A DNA stretch of 51,041 nt, taken from assembly GCA_051881715.1 (NCBI GenBank), contig JBJEQK010000031.1, forward strand, positions 1 to 51,041, given 5' to 3'. Source of the stretch: UBA1425 sp051881715. Its GTDB lineage: Bacteria > Bacillota > Clostridia > Oscillospirales > Acutalibacteraceae. The notes beneath the pieces are model-generated. The model searched no databases and had not been told where the DNA came from. It saw nothing but the letters and a program-made list of their open reading frames with translations. Made by a program: the position numbers and the translations under genes. Shown piece after piece: positions 16,111-23,918 of the stretch (positions within the stretch are counted from its first letter, which is position 1; the number at the start of each line of letters is the position of its first letter).

Positions 16111-16111
16111 G

Positions 16112-16576
16112 ATGAAACAGTTTAAAGGACGCCCCGTAGTGGCCGGCACCTGCACCGCAGAAGCCGTCGTTTCCCACGTTGGTTTTAATACGCTTGCTTC
16201 CTTCCAGGGAGCGCTTCAGTTTGGAGAGATCCCCATCCTCGGCAGCAAATACAAGCAGACCGAGTGCGACGACCAGAACAACAAGGATCTCTACCGCAAG
16301 CCTCTGCTCAACCGTGCCCTCTGCCTGCCCCAGACCATCGGTTCCACCACGGGCGGCATGGTGCTGTACTGCGCCAAGGCGCTGGGCAAAAGTCCCGCCT
16401 GCCTGCTGTTCTCCGAGCACATCGACTCTCTGGCGGCAGCCGGTGCCATTCTTGCAGCCAACTTCTGCGACACGCCCATGGTCACCGTGGACTGTCTGGG
16501 TCAGGAGTTTCTCGACTATGTCAAGGACGGCATGAAGATCACCGTCGCCGAGGACGGCACGGTCACCGTAGACTGA
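16112..16576 (+). CDS. Aconitase X, small (swivel) subunit
   Basis: A 154-aa protein of the aconitase X swivel domain family (formerly DUF126). The opening FKGRPVVAGTCTAEAVVSHV and the middle LPQTIGSTTGGMVLYC match the family, where this Gly/Ser/Thr loop sits near the active site. In many bacteria this domain is fused to the large subunit; here it is separate, as in archaea and some clostridia. GGAGG lies at the end of the large-subunit gene, 8 bases before this ATG, so the two are translationally coupled. The two proteins should form one cytosolic dehydratase. Confidence 0.9.
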   Translation: MKQFKGRPVVAGTCTAEAVVSHVGFNTLASFQGALQFGEIPILGSKYKQTECDDQNNKDLYRKPLLNRALCLPQTIGSTTGGMVLYCAKALGKSPACLLFSEHIDSLAAAGAILAANFCDTPMVTVDCLGQEFLDYVKDGMKITVAEDGTVTVD

Positions 16577-16631
16577 TTTTTTTCGGAGGGATCGGGTCTC
16601 GCTCCCGATTCCTCCCTTTTCGGAGCATACT

Positions 16632-17168
16632 ATGGATAAGTTCTGGACATGGATCGAAAAACTACCTCTTTATAAATTCTTCAACACGCACAGAATATTC
16701 GGCAAGATCTGCAACCGCGAAGTGCTGTCGTACCTTTTTTTCGGTGTGCTGACGACGGTGGTCTCCCTCGTCACCTTCTGGCTGCCGGACAGGCTTTTTT
16801 CGGCGGTGGGATATCCGGGCGTTTTGCACTACATCCTGCATAGCGAAAAAAACTTTGCCTATGTGGAGTCCAATGTCCTTTCATGGATCTGTGCGGTGAC
16901 ATTCGCTTTTGTCACCAACAAGCTTTTTGTGTTTGCATCCAAGGCGAGGGACAAAAAAACCGTTCTGCGGGAGCTGTCCTCTTTTGTGGGCGGCAGACTG
17001 ACGACACTGCTCGTGGATACGGCGCTGATGTTTTTGCTCGTTACGGTGTTGTTGATGGGAGAAATGCTCTCCAAGGTGCTGGTGCAGGTGGTCATCGTGA
17101 TTTTGAACTACTTCATCAGCAAACTGCTCGTTTTCCGAAATAACGCAGATAAGGGAGAATCCAAATGA
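16632..17168 (+). CDS. GtrA-family membrane protein
   Basis: A 178-aa integral membrane protein with four helices: about residues 32-52 (EVLSYLFFGVLTTVVSLVTF), 82-102 (WICAVTFAFVTNKLFVF), 118-138 and 145-165 (VLVQVVIVILNYFISKLLVF). The motif FVTNKLFVF and the closing NYFISKLLVF are GtrA hallmarks. GtrA-like proteins are thought to help move lipid-linked sugars across the membrane for cell-wall glycans. No glycosyltransferase is adjacent, so the partner is unknown. GGAG lies 7 bases before the ATG, and the gene overlaps the lipoprotein gene by 4 bases. Confidence 0.9.
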   Translation: MDKFWTWIEKLPLYKFFNTHRIFGKICNREVLSYLFFGVLTTVVSLVTFWLPDRLFSAVGYPGVLHYILHSEKNFAYVESNVLSWICAVTFAFVTNKLFVFASKARDKKTVLRELSSFVGGRLTTLLVDTALMFLLVTVLLMGEMLSKVLVQVVIVILNYFISKLLVFRNNADKGESK

Positions 17169-17935
17169 TGAAAAAAATTCTTGTTTCGGTACTGACTGTC
17201 CTGATCGTTGTTCTGCCGCTTTGCAGCTGTACAAAAAGATCGGGCGGCTACAAGGTTTTGGACCTGCCGGAAGAGCTGACGATAGATGCATCTGCCTTGT
17301 CCGAAGATGTGGACAACCTGCTGAATATGGATGAGGACTTTCCGCTTTTGACCGCCAAGCCCGAGGACGGCTTGTTTCTGTACGTCGTGAATCCCCAAGT
17401 CATGCAGGGCGTCGTGGTCAAGTACAACGGCTTTTTGCAGTATTTTTCGTGGAATTTCATTCCCCAGCTTGCCCAGCCTGACGTGTATCTTTGCGACTAT
17501 GACGGGGACGGGGAAAAGGATATCGCTGTTACCTACGTGGAGGAGTCCGCTTCCCCGCGCTTCAACGAGACGCTGCACATTTTGCTTTGCACCAAAAAGG
17601 GGATGCAGGACTGCGTGTATTCCTATGAAAAGGCATCGTCCGAGGCAGGCAACCACATTATCGCCGAGAAAACGTCCGACAAGGACTACGTGCTGTATGT
17701 GGACGGTACCCCGAAGCCCTTTGTGATGGAGGGGGACTATGGCGAGCTTTTGGGCATCTATACAGATACTGTGCAGGATTTCACGCTGGGCGACACCATC
17801 ACGGTGGAGGTCGATCCCGGGCTTGTGTTTGACAACAAACAGGAGCCGGTGTATTCGGTGTTCCGCTACACGGCGACCATCACGCTGAACGATGCTGTCA
17901 TCACCCAGATAAAGCCCGAGGTCACTTTCGGATAA
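17165..17935 (+). CDS. Uncharacterised lipoprotein
   Basis: A 256-aa secreted lipoprotein. The first 23 residues form a lipoprotein signal (MMKKILVSVLTVLIVVLPLC) with lipobox LCSC, so the mature protein starts at Cys. The middle has CDYDGDGEKDIAVTYVEESA, a D-x-D-x-D-G calcium-binding loop like those in FG-GAP or VCBS repeats, so a beta-propeller-like or EF-type site is possible. I do not recognise the rest. Two ATGs stand in tandem; the first gives a 4-base overlap with the gtrA stop, so the two genes are co-transcribed. It is followed by a hairpin at 17954-18012. Confidence 0.82.
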   Translation: MMKKILVSVLTVLIVVLPLCSCTKRSGGYKVLDLPEELTIDASALSEDVDNLLNMDEDFPLLTAKPEDGLFLYVVNPQVMQGVVVKYNGFLQYFSWNFIPQLAQPDVYLCDYDGDGEKDIAVTYVEESASPRFNETLHILLCTKKGMQDCVYSYEKASSEAGNHIIAEKTSDKDYVLYVDGTPKPFVMEGDYGELLGIYTDTVQDFTLGDTITVEVDPGLVFDNKQEPVYSVFRYTATITLNDAVITQIKPEVTFG

Positions 17936-17953
17936 GCGCTTTAAACGCACAAA

Positions 17954-18012
17954 AAAACAGATGGATTATGCAGCTGCTTTCTGTGTGATTCAGCTTGCAG
18001 TCCATCTGTTTT
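17954..18012. terminator. Terminator between convergent genes
   Basis: AAAACAGATGGA (17954-17965) pairs with TCCATCTGTTTT (18001-18012). The loop of 35 bases may form a weaker inner stem. A- and T-runs on both sides allow use by the lipoprotein gene and by the minus-strand 54-aa gene. Confidence 0.7.
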
Positions 18013-18022
18013 CGTTTGTCCT

Positions 18023-18187
18023 TCACAGATCGTCCGCATCCTGTACCGGCGTTTCCTTCGTCTTTTCGGGGCGGCCGGTATAGCTGCCGTTAGGATCTGT
18101 TTTGTCCTGCGGAAGCGCTTCCCAAAGGCTGACCACGTTTTTGTACATCACGGAGCCGGGAAGCTTGCGCTTTTTCTTGTGCTTCAT
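18023..18187 (-). CDS. Small conserved-looking 54-aa protein (GSYTG...PVQDADDL)
   Basis: A 54-aa protein of unknown function. The N-terminus is very basic (MKHKKKRKLPGSV), followed by a hydrophobic-aromatic segment MYKNVVSLWEALPQ and an acidic tail with DPNGSYTGRPE and PVQDADDL. I recall similar tiny proteins with the same GSYTG and PVQDADDL blocks in gut clostridia, without a function; this is memory only. AAAGGGTG lies 7 bases before the ATG, which excludes the longer frame that would cover the mltG promoter. It is divergent from mltG with a 76-base gap, and shares the terminator at 17954-18012. Confidence 0.75.
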   Translation of the reverse strand: MKHKKKRKLPGSVMYKNVVSLWEALPQDKTDPNGSYTGRPEKTKETPVQDADDL

Positions 18188-18263
18188 GTTATCACCCTTT
18201 TGTAGTGTGGCGCTTTTCGCACACACCATACGCAGAAAATAATACCGAATCGGAGCGGATCTC

Positions 18264-19067
18264 ATGAAAAAAATCAGCGCATTTGTTTTGGCGGTTCTGC
18301 TGCTTTTCCTCTGCGCCTGCGGCAAAAAAACGCAGCCGCAGACCACGCAGGCGGCGCCGAATACGGTGACGGTCATGTTCCCCGAGGGCAAGACCGTGTA
18401 CCAGATCGCACAGCTTTTGGAGCAAAACGGCGTCTGCTCGGCAGTGGACTTCGTGGAGGCGGTCAACCAATCCGATAGCGCCTTTGCCCTGCCCCTGCAG
18501 GGACGCACGAGGGCGTTTCTTCTGGAGGGCTACGTGTTCCCGGACACCTACGAGTTCTACAAAAACGAGTCGGCACAAACTGCGCTGAACCGCTTTTTGA
18601 ACAATACGGACAGAAAGCTTACCGACGAATACAAAGCCCGTGCGGCGGAATTGGGCTATACCATGGATGAAATATTGACGCTGGCGTCCATCATTCAGGC
18701 GGAGGCGGGCATCCATTCGGAGATGAAAACCGTGTCCTCCGTACTGCACAACCGCTTGGACAGCGGGATGATGCTGCAGTGCGATGTCACATACTATTAT
18801 TTGGAAAGAAACGTCATGGCGTATCTTTGCCCGGACGGCTGGGACGACGAAGTGTACGAGACCTATGCCCCCCTGTACTACACCTACCGCTTTGCCGGAC
18901 TTCCCGAGGGACCTATCTGCAACCCCGGCGTCGCCGCCATCGAAGCGGCGCTGTACCCTGCGGATACGGACTACCTCTACTTCGTCACCGACAAGCAGGG
19001 CGCATTCCACTACTCTGCCACCTTTGCGGAGCATGAACGTGTGTGCGCCGCGATTCAAAATTCCTGA
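18264..19067 (+). CDS. mltG: Endolytic murein transglycosylase MltG-like lipoprotein
   Basis: A 267-aa protein of the YceG/MltG family, which cleaves nascent peptidoglycan strands and sets glycan length at the outer face of the membrane. The N-terminus is a lipoprotein signal with lipobox LCAC (Cys at about 18-19), whereas MltG is usually held by a membrane helix. A LysM-like segment (FPEGKTVYQIAQLLEQNGV) precedes the catalytic region, where LASIIQAEAG carries the probable catalytic Glu and VLHNRLDSGMMLQCDVTYYY matches the conserved NRL...LQ-D block. PEGPICNPGVAAIEAAL is the usual closing motif. At 267 residues it is shorter than typical (about 330-350). GGAG precedes the ATG. The GH95-like gene follows after 11 bases. 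Confidence 0.88.
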   Translation: MKKISAFVLAVLLLFLCACGKKTQPQTTQAAPNTVTVMFPEGKTVYQIAQLLEQNGVCSAVDFVEAVNQSDSAFALPLQGRTRAFLLEGYVFPDTYEFYKNESAQTALNRFLNNTDRKLTDEYKARAAELGYTMDEILTLASIIQAEAGIHSEMKTVSSVLHNRLDSGMMLQCDVTYYYLERNVMAYLCPDGWDDEVYETYAPLYYTYRFAGLPEGPICNPGVAAIEAALYPADTDYLYFVTDKQGAFHYSATFAEHERVCAAIQNS

Positions 19068-19078
19068 GAGGAAAAATT

Positions 19079-21160
19079 ATGAAGCATATTGCCGTACTCG
19101 ATCAAAAGCCGGTCTTATCCGGCAAACAATCTATCCCGGACGGCGCAGTCAACGGCAACGGGAATCTGGGCATTATTTTGGGCAGCTTTGCCGAGGGACT
19201 GCGGGTCTACCTGTGCAAATGCGATGTTTGGATGGGTGTGGAACGGGAAGAAAGCGGCGGACTGCATCCTTTGGGTGTGGTGGATATCCCCGTACCTGTC
19301 TCACTGTACGAACACTACCATGTACAGCAGGACATGGATAAGGGGGAACTGCGCTGTACCTTTTCCGACGGCACCCGGTGCTGTGCGGTGCATTTGCGTG
19401 TCTGCAAAACGGAAAACGCTGTCATGATCGAGTCTGTCGGCGACGTGAACATCACCCCGTCTTTGCACCTGACGGACGATGCCGAGGACGGCGTATTCGG
19501 TGAATTTTGTGAAAAGGGAATGCCGGGCATCTTCCGCAGCTTTGCGGGGGAGGAATATCTGTTTGAAACCCACGCCTTTGCTGTGCTGAAAACCGTGAGC
19601 GATACGCAGTGGGTGGTTTGGACGGCCACCAACCATGACACGGAAAACCCGAAACACACTTGCCTGCAAAATGCCGCCGCTATAGATGCATCGCAGTATG
19701 CGGCGCTCAAAGCGGCACACGATGCCGCATGGACGGCGTTTTGGAAAAAGTCCTCCTTTACGCTCTCGGACGAGGCGCTGGAAAACAGCTGGTATGCGTC
19801 CCAGTATCTGTTGGCCATCTGTGCCGGCAATCCCCGCTTTGCCCCGGGACTGTACGGTAACTTCGTTACGGTGGAGCACCCGAACTGGCACAGCGACTAC
19901 CACCTGAACTACAACTATCAGGCGCCGTTCTATGCCGCCTGCTCCTCCAACCATGCAGAGCTGACGGACTGCTACCACGGTCCGCTGGAGGATTTTTTGG
20001 AGAGGGGAAAGACCTTCGCCGCCGAATTCGGCTGTCGTGGCGTGCTGTACCCCGTGGGCATCGGTCCTTTGGGAATATGCACGGAGATGCAAAAAAAACT
20101 GCCTCATTGGTTCCTGCGCCTGTTTTTGGGACAGAAGAGCAACGCCATCCATCCGGCGGACATTCTGGTTTTCCGCTGGAACAGCACCCGGGATACAGAT
20201 TATGCGCGGGAGCACGCCTACCCGTATATCAAAGAATGTCTGACATTTTTCGAGGACTACGCCGTGACAGAAAACGGCTTTTTGACGGTTCCCAAGGATG
20301 CCGTCCATGAAGTACCCTATTACAAAGAGGATTTTTCTGAAAGGAAATATAAGCGATACATCCACGATAAAAACAACTGTCTGACCTTGGGACTTTTGCA
20401 CCTGTGTCTGCCGGCGGCCATAGATATGGCCAAGGCTCTGGACGTGGATGCGGACAAGCGAAGCCGGTGGCAGGAAATGCTGGAGCATTTGCCGCCGTTC
20501 CCGACCTGTCGCCGCCGGGGGCGCAAGGTGTTTCGGTATACACAGTCGGGTCAAAGGTGGAACGACAGTAACGATGTGGGTTTACAGCACGTTTATCCCT
20601 GCGGCGCTGTGGGTTTGTCCTCCGAGCCGGAGCTTCTCAAAATCGCCCGCAACACATTCCGCATGAAAGCGGCGCATTGCTTCGACGACGACAACGCCGT
20701 CAGCTCCTTCTTTCCCATGGCGGCACGTTTGGGGATCGCTCCCGAGCGTATCGTCCGGGAATTGCATGCCATGATGGGCAAGCGCTGCCAGCAAAACGGG
20801 ATTTTCACATTCGCCGGCGGCTGTCTCGAAAACTGTTCGATTGCCGCATCCACCCTCAACGAAATGGCGCTGCAAAGCCACGAGGGGATTTTACGTTTGT
20901 TTCCCGTGTGGGACAAAACCATAGACGCACGCTTCGAGAATCTGCGGGCGGACGGCGCATTTTTGGTGTCGGCATCCATGCGCGGCGGCACGGTGTGTGA
21001 TGTGCGCATCGTCAGCGAGCGGGGAGAGACGCTGCACCTGCTGAACCCCTACAAAAAAACCGCCCTGCAAATGCAGGACGGAAGTGTGCGGATTTTTGAG
21101 ACGACAACGATCACGATCCCCACGAAACAGGGAGATGTGCTGTGCGTTCGTGCATTGTAA
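19079..21160 (+). CDS. GH95-like glycoside hydrolase (possible alpha-L-fucosidase), cytosolic
   Basis: A 693-aa protein resembling the catalytic (alpha/alpha)6 region of GH95 enzymes. The short beta-sandwich start contains the motif DGAVNGNGNLGIILGSF. The block NWHSDYHLNYNYQAPFYAA corresponds to the family stretch with two active-site Asn residues (N-x-N). Further barrel segments are GLYGNFVTVEHPN, FRYTQSGQRWNDSNDVGLQH and FAGGCLENCSIAASTLNEM. No signal peptide is present, so it acts on imported oligosaccharides. The exact sugar is unsure; related barrels act on galactosides too. ATG 19079 follows GAGAGG; the frame upstream belongs to the end of mltG. Confidence 0.75.
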   Translation: MKHIAVLDQKPVLSGKQSIPDGAVNGNGNLGIILGSFAEGLRVYLCKCDVWMGVEREESGGLHPLGVVDIPVPVSLYEHYHVQQDMDKGELRCTFSDGTRCCAVHLRVCKTENAVMIESVGDVNITPSLHLTDDAEDGVFGEFCEKGMPGIFRSFAGEEYLFETHAFAVLKTVSDTQWVVWTATNHDTENPKHTCLQNAAAIDASQYAALKAAHDAAWTAFWKKSSFTLSDEALENSWYASQYLLAICAGNPRFAPGLYGNFVTVEHPNWHSDYHLNYNYQAPFYAACSSNHAELTDCYHGPLEDFLERGKTFAAEFGCRGVLYPVGIGPLGICTEMQKKLPHWFLRLFLGQKSNAIHPADILVFRWNSTRDTDYAREHAYPYIKECLTFFEDYAVTENGFLTVPKDAVHEVPYYKEDFSERKYKRYIHDKNNCLTLGLLHLCLPAAIDMAKALDVDADKRSRWQEMLEHLPPFPTCRRRGRKVFRYTQSGQRWNDSNDVGLQHVYPCGAVGLSSEPELLKIARNTFRMKAAHCFDDDNAVSSFFPMAARLGIAPERIVRELHAMMGKRCQQNGIFTFAGGCLENCSIAASTLNEMALQSHEGILRLFPVWDKTIDARFENLRADGAFLVSASMRGGTVCDVRIVSERGETLHLLNPYKKTALQMQDGSVRIFETTTITIPTKQGDVLCVRAL

Positions 21161-21196
21161 GGAAAGCGGAACACCGCCAAAAACGGCGGGTAGAAA

Positions 21197-21442
21197 TTAT
21201 TCCATGCCCAACAGCCACCCGACGGAAACGCCGAGCACATCGGCAAGGGCTTTCAGCTCGAAGTCCGTGACATAGCGCAGCTGACCCTCCAGCTTGGACA
21301 GACCGGAGGCGTTCAGGTCGATGCCCTTGATCTGCAGCTGGGTGAGCAAATCCTTTTGCTTCATCCCCATGGATTTGCGCTGCTGCTCCACTTTTTCCCC
21401 GATAATGTTGCGGTCGCCGAGAGCCTGTTTTCTGATTCTCAT
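21197..21442 (-). CDS. XRE-type helix-turn-helix regulator, single domain
   Basis: An 81-aa DNA-binding protein made almost only of a Cro/CI-type HTH: GEKVEQQRKSMGMKQKDLLTQ, then GIDLNASGLSKLEGQLRYV as recognition region, and ALADVLGVSVGWLLG. No sensing domain is present. AAAGGGG lies 8 bases before the ATG. Its promoter (21516-21544) abuts a 39-base inverted repeat that also overlaps the presumed pncB promoter, so autoregulation and control of pncB are plausible but unproven. It is convergent with the GH95-like gene. Confidence 0.85.
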   Translation of the reverse strand: MRIRKQALGDRNIIGEKVEQQRKSMGMKQKDLLTQLQIKGIDLNASGLSKLEGQLRYVTDFELKALADVLGVSVGWLLGME

Positions 21443-21515
21443 ATTGCTATCCCCTTTGCCGGAATTTCATCTTATCAAACAAAACCAATGGATTCAAAGA
21501 AAAAATTCTATTTTC

Positions 21516-21544
21516 ATTGTACCACGGTAAAATATTTTTTGCAA
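21516..21544 (-). promoter_or_regulatory. Promoter of the HTH regulator gene
   Basis: On the minus strand TTGCAA (21539-21544) and TACAAT (21516-21521) are 17 bases apart, 74 bases before the ATG. Confidence 0.65.
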
Positions 21545-21549
21545 CACTT

Positions 21550-21588
21550 TTCATGAAATTTTTTTGTAATTTACGAAAATTTCATGAA
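21550..21588. promoter_or_regulatory. Perfect 13-bp inverted repeat, candidate operator
   Basis: TTCATGAAATTTT (21550-21562) and AAAATTTCATGAA (21576-21588) are exact reverse complements with 13 bases between. Each arm contains the self-palindrome TTCATGAA, and the two centres are 31 bases apart, about three helical turns on the same face. It lies just upstream of the HTH gene's -35 and over the likely -35 of pncB (candidate -10 TATAGA at 21602). It has no T-run, so it is more operator-like than terminator-like. Confidence 0.55.
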
Positions 21589-21632
21589 CCTTGCGGTGTC
21601 GTATAGATCATTTTTGAAGGAGAGTTGTGCAC

Positions 21633-23075
21633 ATGAACGATACACGAAATTTAACAATGCTCATGGACTTTTATGAGCTGACGATGGCGAACGGATATTT
21701 TTCGGCGGGCAAGCAGGATATGATCGCCCATTTTGATATGTTCTTCCGCACCGTCCCCGACGGCGGCGGATTTGCTATCATGGCGGGTGTGGAGCAGCTG
21801 GTGGAATATCTGCGGGATCTGAAGTTCACCGCCGAGGATATAGAGTATCTGCGGGAGCGTGGGATGCGGGAGGAATTTTTGGATTACCTGAAAAATTTCC
21901 GCTTCTGCTGTGATGTTTGGGCGGTGCCGGAGGGTACGCCCGTATTTCCGGGAGAGCCCATCGTCAAGGTGCGCGGTCCCGTGGTACAGGCACAGCTGGT
22001 GGAGACGATGATCCTGCTGTGCATCAATCATCAAAGCCTCATCGCCACCAAGGCAAACCGCATTGTCCGTGCGGCGCAGGGCAGGGCGATCATGGAGTTC
22101 GGCTCCCGCCGGGCGCAGGGCTTTGACGGCGCCGTGTACGGGGCAAGGGCGGCGTATATCGGCGGCTGTGCGGGTACGGCCTGCACCCTGTCCGACACCC
22201 GCTTCGGTGTGCCGGCGCTGGGCACCATGGCGCACAGCTGGGTACAGCTGTTTGACAGCGAGTACGAGGCGTTCAAGGCGTATGCCACGGAGTACCCCGA
22301 CGCCTGCACACTGCTGGTCGATACCTACGACGTCCTGCGCTCCGGCGTGCCGAATGCCATCCGTGTATTTGACGAGGTGCTCAAACCCCGGGGACACCGA
22401 CCGAAGGGCGTGCGCATCGACAGCGGCGACATCACCTATCTGTCCCGCAAGGTGCGCAAAATGCTGGACGAAGCCGGCTACCCGGACTGCGGCATCGTGG
22501 CGTCCAACGCTTTGGATGAATATCTGATTCGGGACATGATCCAGCAGGGCGCACAGATCACCTCCTTCGGTGTGGGCGAACGGCTGGTCACCTCCTCCTC
22601 CAACCCCGTGTTCGGCGGTGTGTACAAGCTCTGTGCCGTGGAGCACGACGGCGTTGTGGAGCCGAAGATCAAGATCAGCGAAAACGTGGCAAAGGTCACA
22701 ACACCCGGGGTGAAGATGGTCTACCGCCTGTACGACAGGGAAACGGGCAAGGCTATTGCCGATCTGATCACGCTGGCGGACGAGGTGATCGACGAAAGCA
22801 AGCCCTATGAGCTGTTCGACCCCGTGGTCACGTGGAAGCGCAAGACGGTGGAAAACTTCACCGCCCGTCCTCTGCTGGTGCAGATGTTCCAAAACGGGGA
22901 GTGTGTGTACCCCTTGCCCGACCTGCAAACCATCCGACAGTACTGCAAGGCGCAGATCGACACGCTTTGGGAGGAAGTGCTGCGCTTTGAAAACCCTCAC
23001 AATTACTATGTTGACCTGTCCCAAAAGCTTTGGGACGAGAAGCACCGCCTGATCTCCGAAAAAAAGAGAAAGTAA
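21633..23075 (+). CDS. pncB: Nicotinate phosphoribosyltransferase
   Basis: A 480-aa enzyme that joins nicotinate to PRPP, giving nicotinate mononucleotide for NAD salvage in the cytosol. The opening LTMLMDFYELTMANGYF is diagnostic. EFGSRRAQGFDGA (with the His-type region replaced as usual in this clade), GTMAHSW, RIDSGDITYLSRKVR and SFGVGERLVTS are the PRPP- and substrate-binding motifs. ATG 21633 is chosen over GTG 21627 because AAGGAGAG is 8 bases from it. The gene is divergent from a small HTH gene across a palindromic region, and is followed by a hairpin at 23090-23122 and a multi-hairpin repeat. Confidence 0.96.
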   Translation: MNDTRNLTMLMDFYELTMANGYFSAGKQDMIAHFDMFFRTVPDGGGFAIMAGVEQLVEYLRDLKFTAEDIEYLRERGMREEFLDYLKNFRFCCDVWAVPEGTPVFPGEPIVKVRGPVVQAQLVETMILLCINHQSLIATKANRIVRAAQGRAIMEFGSRRAQGFDGAVYGARAAYIGGCAGTACTLSDTRFGVPALGTMAHSWVQLFDSEYEAFKAYATEYPDACTLLVDTYDVLRSGVPNAIRVFDEVLKPRGHRPKGVRIDSGDITYLSRKVRKMLDEAGYPDCGIVASNALDEYLIRDMIQQGAQITSFGVGERLVTSSSNPVFGGVYKLCAVEHDGVVEPKIKISENVAKVTTPGVKMVYRLYDRETGKAIADLITLADEVIDESKPYELFDPVVTWKRKTVENFTARPLLVQMFQNGECVYPLPDLQTIRQYCKAQIDTLWEEVLRFENPHNYYVDLSQKLWDEKHRLISEKKRK

Positions 23076-23089
23076 AGGGAACAGCAAAT

Positions 23090-23122
23090 GACCGCCGTGG
23101 ATAGTCCATGGCGGTCGTTTTT
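23090..23122 (+). terminator. Terminator of pncB
   Basis: GACCGCCgTGGA (23090-23101) pairs with TCCAtGGCGGTC (23105-23116), followed by GTTTTT. It starts 14 bases after the stop codon. Confidence 0.8.
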
Positions 23123-23337
23123 GGTTCATCACGGAATGAAAAGTTTCGCTCAAGCCTTTTCAAAGGCTTGCGGATTCCAAAGGCGGCGCCTTTGGTCGCC
23201 GACCGCAGTCGGCGAAATCCTAACAATAGAAAAGCGCAGGAGGGGAGCCAAAACAGTCCGGTGGACTGTTTTGACGTGGGGAACCCTCGCCGGGGGTTCC
23301 CCGGTGACCGGCACAAATTCCACTTTTTTCCGTGAAG
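23123..23337 (+). repeat. Multi-hairpin intergenic repeat, full copy B
   Basis: Same order of hairpins as copy A: 23151-23170, 23177-23195, 23196-23215, 23249-23273 and 23278-23302. The fourth stem reads CAAAACAGTCC/GGACTGTTTTG, where copy A has a T-A pair at the position that is A-T here, so both sides changed together. The left end is GGTTCATCACGG; the right end (CCGTGAAGA) is degenerate. It lies between convergent pncB and spoVFB. Confidence 0.85.
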
Positions 23338-23345
23338 AGATTTTT

Positions 23346-23918
23346 TTACAGAAGAATCGGTTGGAGCTGCTTTTCCTGCACAGCGGCTTTGGCGGCTTCA
23401 TAGATCTTGTCGAAATCCGCCACGATGGACGTGGGCTTTTTTTCGGCGTTGTCCTGCCGCATGGGCACGAAATAGACGTGCTTGGTGTTCATAAGTTTGC
23501 CGATGTTCGGTGCCGAAGCACTCAGCGCGTCGTTGGTAGAAACGGCGAGCAGAACGGGTCGGGCATTGCGCAGATGTGCCTTAACGGCCAGCGTTACGCA
23601 GGAGTCGGTGATGCCGTTGGCCAGTTTGCCCAGGGTGTTGCCGGTGCAGGGTGCCACGATCAGCAGATCCAGCAGCTTCTTCGGCCCGATGGGTTCCACA
23701 TCGGTCAGTGTGTGTAAGATTTTATGCGAACAGACGGCTTCTATGTTTTGGCGGAAATGCTCTGCGGCGCCGAAACGTGTGTCGGTGCTGTAGGCAGTCT
23801 CGGACAGAATGGGGATGACATCCGCGCCGTGGTCTTTGAGCACCTGCAGCTGCGGGATCACCCGATCGAACGTGCAGAAGGAACCGCAAAGGGCGAAGCC
23901 GACGGTCAGTGCGTTCAT
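23346..23918 (-). CDS. spoVFB: Dipicolinate synthase subunit B
   Basis: A 190-aa flavoprotein-like subunit of dipicolinate synthase, which oxidises the lysine-pathway intermediate to dipicolinic acid, made in the mother cell for spore core heat resistance. The opening TVGFALCGSFCTFDRVIPQL and LDLLIVAPCTGNTLGKLANG (the flavoprotein-family phosphate loop), then ISTNDALS-like VSTNDALSASAPNIGKLMN, are typical of SpoVFB/DpaB. The frame stays open upstream, but the start is ATG 23918 with GGGAGG about 6 bases before it. It overlaps spoVFA by 4 bases. The usual Bacillus neighbours (asd, dapG, dapA) are absent. Confidence 0.93.
   Translation of the reverse strand: MNALTVGFALCGSFCTFDRVIPQLQVLKDHGADVIPILSETAYSTDTRFGAAEHFRQNIEAVCSHKILHTLTDVEPIGPKKLLDLLIVAPCTGNTLGKLANGITDSCVTLAVKAHLRNARPVLLAVSTNDALSASAPNIGKLMNTKHVYFVPMRQDNAEKKPTSIVADFDKIYEAAKAAVQEKQLQPILL

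Noticed and set aside
21161..21196. Short CCGCC/GGCGG hairpin between convergent genes as terminator
   Set aside because: The stem is only 5 bp and there is no T-run on either side. It was too weak to list.
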